Positions 33,757 through 44,548 of a stretch of DNA of 64,000 nucleotides are shown piece by piece; position 1 is the stretch's first letter, and each line of letters opens with the position of its first letter. A model generated the notes under the pieces. The model was not told the DNA's origin and did not search any database. It worked only from the letters and a program-made list of their open reading frames with translations. Source of the stretch: Wurfbainia villosa. Taxonomy: Eukaryota; Streptophyta; Magnoliopsida; Zingiberales; Zingiberaceae. The position numbers were made by a program, and so were the translations under genes. The stretch lies in the NCBI GenBank assembly GCA_025175895.1, contig CM046005.1, positions 57,622,325-57,686,324 on the forward strand, written 5' to 3'.

Positions 33757-34997
33757 ACTGCTGACTCAGGGTCCAGGCACGCATCATCTCTAACATATCG
33801 AGCTGACGCTGCTCGATGCGGCTCTGGGACTCCTCCATCCGATCCAGACGCGTCGGCAAGGAAGCTTGGCTCGCTAATAACTCGATACCTAGGCCAACCG
33901 GATCACGATAGTCCACGAAATTTGGACTCAGGCCACGACGATCATCTGATGGACCCGCCGCTGATGCATCTACCGGCATCTGATCGTCCTCATCAGCGGC
34001 GTCTACATCCTCGTAGTCCTCTGCTGTATCTCTGGGTACTGGAGGAGGCTCTCTGTGTGCCCTGGGTGGTGGTCGTGGCGACAACTCCATCTGGTCAGGC
34101 CCCATCCGTAGCTTTGCTAACGAGAAGTTACGAACTGATATCTGATCGTACACCTCGAGAAGCGCTCTCGTGAGAACCCTGTGGATGTTGTCGGCTACGG
34201 TCTCTAACCATGCGGTAATGATATGACCAAAAGGCATATGCACTTTCCCTTGTACAGGGGAAATGAAATGCACAATGCAGTGGAACATGTTTAATGCAAA
34301 GTTAATATCTAACCTATGACGCATGGCGTATAGTAGAAAGAGATGGGGAGGCCGAATCTTGGCCAGACCCCGAGTGACAATGGGAAGAAAACACCCAACA
34401 ATGACCTTGTAAAGGACATTGTCAGGTGCAGACAACTCAGTGATAGGAAATAAGTTTTGGGCCGGTGGATGAGGATAACCAAAAACGTGCTCATGCATGG
34501 ACTCCATAGAGATATGGGCAAAGGGCTCTGGTAAAGGGAAATCCATGGTAGGGTAACAGATAAAAGTGTCATCTGAGGGCTTACACTCGAGAAACTCCTG
34601 CAGTATCGCAGGAGTGAACTCTAACTCGCGTTTTGCAATGCGAGTAGTGTAAGTAGGTCCGTCATCCACTTTCTTTAGGTTTTGATAAAATTCCTTAAGA
34701 AGGTCGTCGTTAATAGGAAGGATGGGTCGTAGGACGACTTTCATGAGACTATAGTATGAAATTAACTCCATGACATCACTACAATGACGGTTGAAAAAAT
34801 CCCTGTCGATGTACCTAACCAACATTGGTTGGTACAATCGAGATTCACCCTCAGGTGGATCATTCCTACGGGCTCTCCTATTATGAATGCAATGTATGAT
34901 ATGACATGCAAGGGCAATAATACATGATTAGATAAACCTAAATTATAACGGAAATGAAGATTAGGGCTTGGGTAAAAAATTGTTACTTAGGCGCCAT
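33757..34997 (-). CDS. Extra gene of element D (Transposase_32-like protein), spliced, 3' end cut
   Basis: Function unknown. The pattern resembles the putative plant transposon protein family (Transposase_32), which often rides in plant LTR elements. Exon 1 is 34,987-34,997 (ATG GCG CCT AA), the intron is 34,878-34,986 (GT-AG), and exon 2 starts at 34,877 and stays in frame: RARRNDPPEGESRLYQPMLV. Then follow helical segments (DRDFFNRHCSDVMELISYYS, LEFTPAILQEFLECKPSDD), a hydrophobic core (HLFLLYAMRHRLDINFALNM), a proline-rich hinge, an acidic stretch (TAEDYEDVDAADEDDQMPVD) and a C-terminal coiled coil (RLDRMEESQSRIEQRQLDML). More than 360 codons are open without a stop, unusual in this window. 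Gypsy E enters at 33,757 and removes the last few codons. A copy of its C-terminus is at 63,811-64,000. Confidence 0.7.
34878..34986 (-). other. Intron of the extra gene in D
   Basis: Donor AA|GTAACAA and acceptor ATAATAG|GAGAGC on the minus strand. Splicing joins AA with G to make Lys and keeps the long frame open, which supports the model. Confidence 0.6.
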
Positions 34998-35293
34998 TTG
35001 AAGGTGTGGCCGGAGAGAAAACTTAGATGTTCTTTGAAATTGGCCGGAAAACTTCATGGGAGAACTCAGACGCCGGAACCCTAATCGGAACAAAGAAAAA
35101 TACACCCTAAAACATGTGAACTAGGGCTCGAAACAAGTGAAAAAATGGAAGAGGAGAGGGTTATCTATCAAACCTAATACTTTGGGCGGTTGGCACGGCC
35201 GGAAGACTTGGTCGGAGAAGAAGAGCGATCGGAGAGGAGAAGAAGAAACTGAAGTCGCATCGCGTGAAGACGCCGAACCCTAGCGGTTCGGTG

Positions 35294-35301
35294 TTATAAA
35301 A
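35294..35301 (-). promoter_or_regulatory. TATA-like box of the extra gene in D
   Basis: Minus-strand TTTTATAA, about 300 bp upstream of the ATG at 34,997, followed by a CT-rich leader. The palindrome cluster starts 9 bp upstream of it. Confidence 0.5.
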
Positions 35302-35309
35302 TCGCGATG

Positions 35310-35620
35310 TAGTCGACTGATGTGGAGCATCAGTCGACTGATCGCGGTTTATTACCGGGTTTACCGACCCGGTAGTCGACTGATACGGCTCGGCAATCGA
35401 CTGCTGAACCTTCTGTGACGTGCTACAGTAGCATCAGTCGACTGATGTTGCTCATCAGTCGACTGATGTGCACATCACTCGACTGCTTGTCGAGCACTCG
35501 ACTGATGACCCTCGGCCTCGGTGAACAGTACCATCAGTCGACTGATGTATCTCATCAGTCGACTGATGTTCAATCAGTCAAGTCATGAAGCTAGCACTCG
35601 ACTGATGACCGTATCGTATA
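35310..35620. promoter_or_regulatory. CAGTCGACTG palindrome cluster upstream of the extra gene
   Basis: Exact copies at 35,331, 35,435, 35,456, 35,535 and 35,556, four of them within the 16-bp perfect palindrome CATCAGTCGACTGATG. TAGTCGACTG occurs at 35,310 and 35,373 and CACTCGACTG at several places. This is inside the element, not in an LTR. Confidence 0.8.
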
Positions 35621-36136
35621 AATATCGGCGCTGATGTTATCGATCGGTGATCTTATCGATCGTGATATCGATTTCGATTACAATCTCGATTTCTTCATCT
35701 AATTGGTTCCATTTTATCATGTTTATCTTGTATATCGAATGTATTGATGTTATACTTATATTCATATATTTGTTAATGTATTTTTAATGTTTTATTCCAT
35801 TTTTGCAAACATTAACATTCAATGATTTCCAAATCCTAACATCTCACCCTTTCTAAGTGTTAAAATACACAATCAAGGTAAAAGACTTATTTTGTGAGAT
35901 GCAATCCATCCTAAACATTCCTTCCATGCAAACATATGGCAAAACATATGAAGCATGGTGAGTACAAGACATCAAGTTGTGTGACACTTGAGTATCGCTC
36001 TTGATGTTACTTTTACACGAACTCTTGAAGTGTGCCAACAATCAAAGTTACACACTATGATCTCTAAATCTAGATTGTGCCAATTTTGATCATTTTATCA
36101 AACTTCTCAATTAGCATTGGCACATCCTAAATCCAC
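35621..36136. other. Non-coding spacer between gag and the extra gene of D
   Basis: AT-rich. The part 36,060-36,136 matches 59,068 onwards in D'. No frame of note. Confidence 0.5.
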
Positions 36137-37801
36137 CTAGCGTGAGTCAATCACACTCTTAGGAACCCAAAACCGATTTGAGCTCCTAGGGTTAATTAGG
36201 TATTCCTTAGGGATAACCTCCCTAGATACCTTCCTAATGACTTTCCTAGGCTTATTAGCCTTGGTTATTTTGGTCTTGCCTAGGTTAACCTTAGGAATTT
36301 CCTTCCTAACAACCTTCTTAGTGGCCACCCTAGGTTTCTTTGAAACCTTGGCCACTAGGCACAAACCTTGGTCAACTCTAGGGATGACTTCCCCATTGAC
36401 CTTGGTCTTTCTAGACCTAGTTAATGTTCCATAGTCAAATGGAACACTATGATAAGTCACCTTGGACTTAGGTTTGTGACCCAAACCATTCTTGCCCTTG
36501 GTTGACTTTTGACTCTTAGGTCCTAGATGTTGACTTTGACTTCTTGACCTAGGAGTTTGACCATTAGACCCTTTAAATTGATTTCGCATAATGTTAAGGG
36601 TCTTTTCAAGTTTTTCAAGCCTTGACCTCAAGACTTGATTTTCTTTTTCTAATTGCCCAATTTTAGAATTTTGATTTAAACCATGGGCATTGTACTTTCT
36701 AGGCATATGCCTAGTCCATTTAGGGTTAAAACATAGATGTTCTTGTATTTTCTTAATAGATTCCCTAGGTATGATTTTTCTAGGGACATTAGTCCCAAAT
36801 TTCTCCTTATTCTTAAGGTGAACATTCTTAGCTTCTAAACAAATATATTTGTTATTTCTAGCATGCTCTTTATGATACATAGCAAAATTGCTAAAATTAG
36901 TTCTAGCATGCTTTTTAACGTTTAAATTAGACGGAGCATTATTTAAATGTACCTTAGGGTTTGCCTTAGTGGCTCCCCCTACTTGTGATGCTCCTTCTTT
37001 GGTCTTTTTGCATCCCCTAGGACATTGATTCCTATAATGTCCTTTTGCATTGCATTTGAAGCATATGATGTGCTCCTTGCTCTTGATATTTTGGGAACCG
37101 GCGTCCGTTGACTTTTGTTGACTCTTAGGCACCGGAGGAGCTTTCTTAGGCTTCTTTGAGCATTTGCTCTTGTAATGCCCATACTCCCTACACTCAAAGC
37201 ACATTATATGATTTTTATTTGAAAATAAAGTGTTTGAGTTACCTAGGGTGGTGGTAGGTGCCGGAGTTGAATTTTGAGCTTCCTCATCTTGATCGGATGT
37301 TGAAGGCTCTTCTTGAGGTTGCTCCGGTGTAGAGGATGGTCTCTCCTTTTCAATCCTAGAAGTAGATGCTTCTTCCACCTCTTCTACTTCTTCTTTCTCC
37401 GATCCGGAAGTTGACTCCATCTCAACTTCCGATTCCTCACTTTCACTTGAGGATGAACTCTCCTCATGGAATCTTGCCAATTTTCTCTATAGCTCCTTGG
37501 CATACATGTAATCCCCTAGCTTGCACAAAACATAATTAGGGATTAAATCTTCCAAAAGTTTCGTTACCTTAATTTCGGTCTTGAGCCTTTGGCGTTGCTC
37601 TTGGGTCCACTTTTTCAATTTTAGGACATTTCCCTTCTTATCCCTAGGGGGTTCAAGGCCTTCAACGAGGATGAACCAATCCTCTATGTTCATCATCAAG
37701 AATGTTTCCATTCTTGCTCTCCACGCCGGAAAATCTTCTCGGTCGTATGGCGGTGGAGTGTTGATATCCCATCCAAGCTTGTCTTGGAATTCCATCTTCA
37801 C
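36137..37801 (-). pseudogene. Gag-like protein of element D, one nonsense codon
   Basis: A Copia-type Gag with half a capsid domain. MKMEFQDKLGWDINTPPPYD, then EDFPAWRARMETFLMMNIED and LVEGLEPPRDKKGN correspond to the N-terminal UBN2-type region. TAG at 37,487-37,489 replaces an expected Trp (D' has Trp there). The second half of the usual capsid is absent; a Ser/Glu-rich acidic stretch follows instead. Two CCHC zinc knuckles come next (CFECREYGHYKSKC and CFKCNAKGHYRNQC), then a leucine-zipper-like coil (IGQLEKENQVLRSRLEKLEK) and a Lys-rich tail with VIRKVSREVIPKEYL. Likely RNA-binding and particle-associated. No protease follows. Confidence 0.75.
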
Positions 37802-37836
37802 CCTCTAGCCTTTTGTCTTAGCTCCGGGCGGTTAGT

Positions 37837-37865
37837 CCGTAGAAGAGCCCTGGGCTCTTCTACGG
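37837..37865. other. Perfect 14-bp hairpin next to LTR D, at the primer-site position
   Basis: CCGTAGAAGAGCCC, one T, GGGCTCTTCTACGG: a 29-bp near-palindrome two bases from the 5' LTR edge (37,868). Copia C, Copia F, B1 and Gypsy E have TGGTATCAGAG at this position; D does not. Confidence 0.8.
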
Positions 37866-38340
37866 CTTGTTAGGGATCGTTTGGAACGGCTAGAGGGGGG
37901 TGAATAGCGTCAATGGAATTCTTTCGCGTTCGTGTCTACAATTTCGTTAGCGCAGCGGAATATAGATATAATACAATAACGAAATACACAACACGCTAAC
38001 ACAATGATATAACGTGGTTCGGAACCACACGGTTCCTACTCCACGGATCGGGTTCGTACGAACCCTAGCGATGCCACAAACACCACTAATCAATAAACTC
38101 CTTCTCGACAACAAGTCGGAGGCGGAGAAACCTCGTACAAATGTTTACAATAATAAACAAGTAAATACAAGCAAATACAATATGAAATACAAATGCAAGT
38201 AAAGGAAAAACACTTTACAAGAGCTTTGGATTGCTTGATCTTTGATTGCCTTGAACTAGCTTTGAAGGACTGGAAAGCACCAACTTCCCCCTTCAATTTC
38301 GCTCAAGAAAATTGCTATCTTTTCCTCCATCACGAGCTCC

Positions 38341-38347
38341 TTATATA
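38341..38347 (-). promoter_or_regulatory. TATA box of 5' LTR D
   Basis: Minus-strand TATATAA in GCTATATAAGGAGCTC, 29 bp downstream of the nearest exact palindrome (38,376). Probable core promoter of the element. Confidence 0.65.
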
Positions 38348-38375
38348 GCTTCAACCTGTGCTGGAAAAGGTTGAT

Positions 38376-38695
38376 CAGTCGACTGCTCGGGACCATCAGT
38401 CGACTGATCACACTGTTGCTGTGAGACAACGGTGTAATCCACGCTGGAAAAATCCAACGGCTAGGACATCAGTCGACTGATCATGACCATCAGTCGACTG
38501 ATGAGCCATCACTCAGCCGTCCTCGTGATGAGTGAGACTCCATTCTCGTGGCCGAAAATCAGCATCACGATCGATAACATAATCACGATCGTCACGTCCA
38601 TCGATCGGCCGCTGCAGGCGATCGCTAGGCCACTTCCCGCAGTCAAACCCTAGTTGACTCAGTCCAGTCGACTGCCACATGGCACCAGTCGACTG
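38376..38695. promoter_or_regulatory. CAGTCGACTG palindrome cluster, 5' LTR D
   Basis: Exact copies at 38,376, 38,397, 38,470, 38,491, 38,665 and 38,686. The richest LTR copy of the module. Confidence 0.85.
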
Positions 38696-38889
38696 GCACA
38701 CCTCAAACATGAGGTTTTAACCCAAGTATGGTTCCCCCATACTTGCTAGACCACCCTTAGCCTAGACCTAAGCCTTCTAGCCACCTCCATCAGCCTCACG
38801 CCTCTCGGATCCCTCCAAGTCATCCATGACTTGTTCATCCATCGCGCTAGCCTTCAGGTGCTTCCATTGGCTATGTCATGCTAACGGTG

Positions 38890-39225
38890 TCTACACCGCC
38901 AAGGCACTTTGGACTTACGCCGCCAAGACTCCTCTTGGACTTTACGCCGCCAACCATTGGACTTATGCTGCCAAGACTCCCGCTTGGACTTTACGCCACC
39001 AATATCAATCCCCTTGGACTTTCTCTTGCCAACCCATGTTGGACTTTCCATGCCAAGACCATGCTTGGACTTTCCATGCCAACCCATGTTGGACTTTCCA
39101 TGCCAAGTACTCAAGACTTGGACTTTACCTTGCCAAGACCCATGCTTGGACTTTCCCAAATGCCAAGTGTCCCACTTGGACTTTCTATGCCAAGTACTCA
39201 AGACTTGGACTTCCCTATGACAATT
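38890..39225. repeat. CTTGGAC/GCCAAG array, 5' LTR D
   Basis: Matches the array at 25,868-26,200 almost base for base. The array lies distal to the palindromes in minus-strand sense. Confidence 0.75.
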
Positions 39226-39321
39226 ACATTGTCATATGTTTTTGTCGAACATCAAAACATCACTCGAGTCAAACTCGAATCCTGGTCAATCGTGACCTGG
39301 GTCGATTGCACCAACACAAAC

Positions 39322-39570
39322 CAATACCAAATTACACTACAACCATACCAATGGTTTGTCCAAAACCATATCGATTATGAGCCTCTACTTATACTCTACA
39401 AGGAACTGATAACATGATCTTCCGTGTGACACCACACACCATGTTATCTATAATGTAATGTATCAGACAATATGCATAACCATAAATATGCAAACAATGA
39501 TAATGCGATTCTTATTTCAAAAATAAAGATGTTCATACAAAAGATAGACTTTTTAGTATACATTCCAACA
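39322..39570 (-). repeat. 3' LTR of Copia B1, proximal part
   Basis: Continues the LTR across element D (duplication CAAAC at 24,853-24,857 and 39,317-39,321) and ends CATTCCAACA at 39,570, next to the purine tract AAGTGGGAGAT. Confidence 0.85.
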
Positions 39571-39579
39571 ATCTCCCAC

Positions 39580-40421
39580 TTATATTAAAAGACTATGCTG
39601 TCCTAATACTGCCATACATCGGATTCCCATTCCCTCCACATGCCTATCAAAAGCTCTCGCTGGAAGGGCTTTAGTGAAAGGATCTGCCAGGTTATCCTCT
39701 GATACAATCTTGGCTACAACAACTTCTTCTCGCTTTACAATCTCTCGTATCAGGTGGTACTTGCGCTCTATGTGCTTACTTGTCTTATGGGCTCGTGGTT
39801 CCTTCAAGTTTGCAACTGCACCACTGTTATCACAATAAATTGTGATAGTTCTGGGCAAACCAGGAATCACATCCAAGTCCATCAAGAAGTTTCTGAGACA
39901 TACAACTTCTTTGGATGCCTTAGAGGCTGCCACATACTCAGCTTCCATGGGGGAGTCTGCCATGCATTTCTGCTTGACACTCCTCCATACAATGGCTCCA
40001 CCTCCCAAAGTAAATACAAAACCCGAGGTAGACTTACTGTTATCCCTGTCTGATTAGAAGTCAAAATCTGTGTAACCCACAGGGAGTAATTGATCTGCCT
40101 GGTATACCAGCATATAATCCCTAGTCCTTCTCAGGTACTTCAATTTATGCTTTACGCAGTCCAATTTCTCTATCCTGGATTACTCTGATATCTGCTAACC
40201 ATGCCCATGGCAAAGTAGATATTCGGCCTCGTACATAACATAGCATACATGAGGCTTCCTATCGCCGAAGCATAAGGAACCACCTTCATCTTCTCTATCT
40301 CCTTTGATGTTCTAGGACACATCTCTTTAGATAAAGGAACTCCATGCCTGAAAGGTAGAAAACTATTCTTGGAGTTCTGTATGCTAAAACGAGCCAAAAT
40401 GGTGTCTATGTATGAAGCTTG
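39580..40421 (-). pseudogene. Copia B1 reverse transcriptase end and RNase H
   Basis: The minus strand reads QASYIDTILARFSIQNSKNS at the right edge, then YASAIGSLMYAMLCTRPNIY (end of the reverse transcriptase), GGGAIVWRSVKQKCMADSPM and EAEYVAASKASKEVVCLRNF (RNase H), CDNSGAVANLKEPRAHKTSK and DNLADPFTKALPARAF, ending at about 39,580 next to the purine tract. The right edge AGATA is the duplication of the inserted solo LTR; the same frame resumes at 52,679. One region between 40,060 and 40,200 is shifted. Confidence 0.8.
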
Positions 40422-42529
40422 AGATATGAAGGTCGAAGCTTCGCTTCCCACTTCAACTTGGTTGCTTGTGCATGGCGATCCCATCTTCTTCCCCGGATTA
40501 AAAAAATTAATCCAAGACGATGACAAATTACCCAAGCAACTGATCCATCATCGTGATATTCGATTAGAGTGGTCTCTTGAACAAACTTGTTGTTCAAGCA
40601 ACCTAACTCTTTTCCTCGATTAGCCACGGAATAGATGATGTACGGATCACCGGTTTTTGTGTTTATCTTCGGGGTCCAAGTAAATTAGCCACATGCAATT
40701 ACATACATAATACAAAGAAACAAAAGGAAACTAAAACAAGAATTATACCTCTTGTTTACCTCTTGGTCTTCTATTGTATGTCCTATCCTCCTCTTGGACG
40801 TTGCGTGGGCAACGATCCTCCAAGAGTTGAAACTTCCTAGATCACGTTCTTCCCTTCTTTGCTCGCTCCAAAAAAAGGGAAGAATACTCGGCTCCCTTCT
40901 TCTCCTTACTTGCGCCAACCACCAAGCACCAACTTGGTGTCCGCCGGCTCTAAGGAGAGGGAGAGGATTTACCAGCCAAGATTGATATCTTGCTACCGGC
41001 CAAAGGAGAGGGAGAGGTGCTGACCAAGTCTTGATGATGGGTCTTGTTGCCGCCGACCAAAAAGAGAAGCCAACCCTAGGTCGCCGCTGCCCAAGATGAG
41101 AAGCAAACCCTAGCCATCTCCTAGTTGCCGACCAACAAACCCTAGCCAAAACCTAGTTGCCGCCCAAGGCTTTTGAAGCAAACCCTAGAATCTAAATTCC
41201 CTTGTGCCGCCCAAAGCCAATGCCTCCTATTTATAGATTTTGCCCAAACCTCCTTTTAATCTTGTCCGTTGGAACTAGGTTTCATGAGGGTTTAAATAGG
41301 CTACAATAGAGACCATGAGGAGGAGTTGGATCTTGGCTACCCAATGGATCTAGCCCACATAAAGTCCGATCCATTAATGATAATCCATTCCACTAGAGGT
41401 TTATCATTGATCTACCTCACCAACCCCCATAAATAAATATGAGCTCCATATATTAATTGTACAAATATCTCCCCGTATTTAAGATCTCGAATGTCCGTCA
41501 ATTAATTAATTTATTGACAATTAATTAATCAATATCTAACTCCATGAGTAGTACCACTCAACCTTATCATCATGCTAGACCAAGTCCACCTGCAGGGTTT
41601 ACATGATGATCCTTATGAGCTCCTCAAGGGGACATTATCATCCTAATATATAGGACACGATTTCCTCCTATAATCAACGACACACCATGTAAATAATATC
41701 ATTTCCCAACTTACCGAGCCTATCGATTTAATCTATAAATCTCGCCCATTGGTAAATCAAAGAAATAAATACTAAGTACATGTGCCTGTTATTATATCGG
41801 GATTAAGAGCATGTACACCATAATATCCGAGGTCTGATTCAATTATGTAGTCAGTAATAAATTGAATCACCTCTAAGTCGGTCCTGCTCAATACACACAA
41901 AGTGTACTAGTGTAATTCTATAGTCAAGACAAACCAATATCAAATTACACTACAACCATACCAATGGTTGTCCAAAACCATCTCGGTTGTGAACCTTTAC
42001 TTATACTCTACAAGGAACTGATAACATGATCTCCCGTGTGACACTACACACCATGTTATCTACAATGTAATGTATCAGACAATATATGTAACGCCCATAA
42101 AATTTCTAGCAATTTTACAAGAATTTTTGGCTTGATGATAATGGGCCTTATGTGGGCTTTTTCAAAAATAAAAGAAAATAAGCCAAAAGGGATGCAAGGC
42201 CTAGGAATTGAACCCCAAACCTCTAGATAGCCAAGCCCTATAGATGCATCCACTAACCAGAAGCCCAATAAGATTTCATCATTAGAGGAATAGGGGAAAT
42301 TATAGTTAAGTGTAAGGGAGATTAAGGGACTCTTCAAGTGAATAAATAGGGGGAATGAGGGGGCATGAGTTACCAAACTTGTTTTCTCCTCCTCTTCTTC
42401 TTCCTCACCGAACCCTAGAGCTCCCCCTCTCCATCTTTGGCCGAACCTCATCCAAGCAAGAAGCAAGGCTAGGTTGCTTCCCTTAGGTTATTTTCCAACC
42501 AAAAAGAAACGCGAAGGATGTAAGTATCC

Positions 42530-43075
42530 CTCACCTGAATACGAGTAGCTTTCGGTTGATGCTTTGTGTAAAAATCCCTATGATACATTCGGCCAAGTTT
42601 AGTTTTGATGTCCAAGGAAGTTCTATATCATGTTTTGTAAGAATAAGATGATGTTAGAATATAAAATGAATTAGGTTAAAAGTTAACCCTAAAAACCTCT
42701 ATGAACTATTCGGCCAACATGTGTTTTTGGTGTTTCATTGAAGTTCTATACCATGTTTTGCATGCATATGATGATGTTGGGATGTAAATTGAACTAGGTT
42801 AAAAGTCTAACCCTAAAAGCTTCCATGGATCATTCGGCCACCCCCTTGTTTTGAAGTTTCAATGAAGTTTTATTCCATGTTTTTGTATGCATATGATGGT
42901 GTTAGTATGTTAGAGGGATTAGGTTAAAAGTCTAACCCTAAAAGCTTCCATGGATCATTCGGCCACCCCCCCTTGTTTTGATGTTTCAATGAAGTTTTAT
43001 TCCATGTTTTGTATGCATATGATGATGTTAGTATGTTAGAGGGATTAGGTTAAAAGTCTAACCCTAAAACATACT
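42530..43075. repeat. About 124-bp tandem repeat in LTR E', left part
   Basis: AGGTTAAAAGTCTAACCCTA recurs at about 42,796, 42,921 and 43,045, with CATTCGGCCACCCCC in each unit. The array continues on the other side of Copia C at 50,568. Confidence 0.8.
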
Positions 43076-43080
43076 AACAT
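43025..43080. other. 13-bp inverted repeat at the E'/C junction
   Basis: ATGTTAGTATGTT (43,025-43,037) and its exact inverse (43,068-43,080), 30-bp spacer, three bases from the point where the C LTR starts abruptly. A likely repair footprint. Confidence 0.65.
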
Positions 43081-43082
43081 GG

Positions 43083-43538
43083 TTTTATTCCCTAGACCTA
43101 GACTCAACCTTCTAGCTTCTCATTAAGCCTTGCGCCTTCAGGATCCCTCCGAGTCCGCGACTTGTTCATCCTTTGCGCTTTGCTTCCAAAAGCTTCCTTC
43201 GGTTTCGTCATGTCTTGGGTTGCCAAATGCTTGGACTTTACGCCGCCAAGACTACAAGCTTGGACTTATGCTGCCAAGACTTTACTTTGGACTTCCTTTG
43301 CCAAGGTTTACTTTGGACTTTATGCTGCCAAGACTACAAGCTTGGTCTTATGCCGCCAAGTCCATCCCTTGGACTTCCTTTGCCAAGATCATACTTGGAC
43401 TTCCTTTTACCAAGTCTTCATCCTTGGATTTCCCTGTCACTTAAACACATTCGTAATTAGATCACAAGATATTGCCTAACTTAGATGATTATCCAAACAT
43501 CAAAACATATAAATGCTTGGAGCATTGTTGCACCAACA
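43083..43538 (-). repeat. 3' LTR of Copia C, truncated
   Basis: Equal in length to 50,112-50,567 of the 5' LTR, with about four differences by eye. The remaining 794 bp, including palindromes and TATA box, are missing. AAAAAGGGGGAGAT lies inside at 43,539-43,552. Confidence 0.85.
43222..43440. repeat. CTTGGAC/GCCAAG array, 3' LTR C
   Basis: Units such as CTTGGACTTATGCTGCCAAG, the same design as in family D but with a different spacer sequence. Confidence 0.7.
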
Positions 43539-44548
43539 ATCTCCCCCTTTTTGATGTTTGACAATCATTTAAGTTAGGTCTTTAAAGATACACACATAAT
43601 CATCTAACTTAAGTATTCCTTCTCCCCCTTTGACATACATCAAAAAGAGAAGGATGAAAGAATTTAGACTGTTGGATCTTGGACTAAGGTATTAGATTGA
43701 AATTAAGCTCCCCCTTAATCCAAGATAGGATGTAAATTACATTTGAAGCAAAGCATAATCTAAAATTCAAAAGTTAAATCCTAACTTAGCACCAACAATG
43801 GTTTTGGGGATAAAAGGATAGAATTTATTGAAACTCCCCCTAAACCACTGTATTAAGCAGTCCTAAAACTCGTTTATACATAATATTATCATACTAGAGT
43901 GTTAGGACATCAAAAATACACCAAATATCAGAAAATGGAGCTTATTATTAGAAAACCCAGTGTATCATCGGTCATTTGGAACCGATCATTCTATGCCTGA
44001 AATCGAAATTTCAGCATTTTCAGCCTATTTTCAAAAATGCGGTAGAAATTCCAGAGATCTCGAAAAATCACGAAATTTTGCGTACACATTTTTGAAATCA
44101 TACTTTACTAAGGAAAAATGATTTGAAAAATATATGTTTTCCAGATTTCAAGATGGATACAAATTTGGAAACTTACAAAAGTTCTAAAGAATTTTCAAAC
44201 TTTGTATCACTTTTGTGATTCACTTGAAAACTGTTTTCCAAAATATAATGAACATAGTTTAACATATATATGATTTGGAATTTCCAACCATGTTCTTAGA
44301 GCTATGTACTCATTACTTGAATACAAGCCTTCCCAATGGTTGGTCCATAAGGTATTTATGTCTCTAGGTGTGTCATTGACTCATATTAATGCATCATAAC
44401 AAGCATGATGAGCCAAGTACACCTTCCCTATCATCTCACATGGTTCTAAGTGTCTCAATACAAAAATCAAGGTTTCTTAAGGCTTTTTGTGAGATGTATC
44501 AAGGTATAAAGATAACATATAAACATGGGATCATGCAAACCTAGAATT
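43539..44548 (-). other. Non-coding region of Copia C between pol and 3' LTR
   Basis: No frame of note and no envelope-like gene. The first 30 bases (ATCTCCCCCTTTTTGATGTT and on) are shared with D, D' and D''. Confidence 0.6.

Larger units (their letters stand above)
24858..39316 (-). mobile_element. Non-autonomous Copia-like element D (gag plus extra gene)
   Basis: LTRs of 1,436 bp (24,858-26,293) and 1,449 bp (37,868-39,316) are flanked by CAAAC. In minus-strand order the interior has a half-length Gag (36,137-37,801), a separate promoter module (35,294-35,620), a spliced extra gene (34,997 to 33,757, cut by Gypsy E), and a non-coding 3' region ending in AAAAAGGGGGAGAT. There is no trace of protease, integrase, reverse transcriptase or RNase H of its own. 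The pol sequence between 26,856 and 30,140 belongs to inserted Gypsy E. The LTR ends and purine tract closely resemble those of Copia C. Confidence 0.8.
37868..39316 (-). repeat. 5' LTR of element D
   Basis: Minus-strand TGTTGGTGCAATCGACCC to CGATCCCTAACA. It holds the CTTGG/CCAAG array, the palindrome cluster and a TATA box in that order in minus-strand sense. CAAAC lies just outside at 39,317-39,321. Confidence 0.85.

Noticed and set aside
33757..34997. Envelope-like protein for the extra gene of D, as in SIRE elements
   Set aside because: No signal peptide, no transmembrane segment at the C-terminus and no furin-like site. The profile fits the Transposase_32 type better.
40685..41149. 154-codon minus-strand frame, and similar frames at 57,306-57,620 and 23,802-24,002
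   Set aside because: Inside LTRs of family B, not conserved in register between the three copies.
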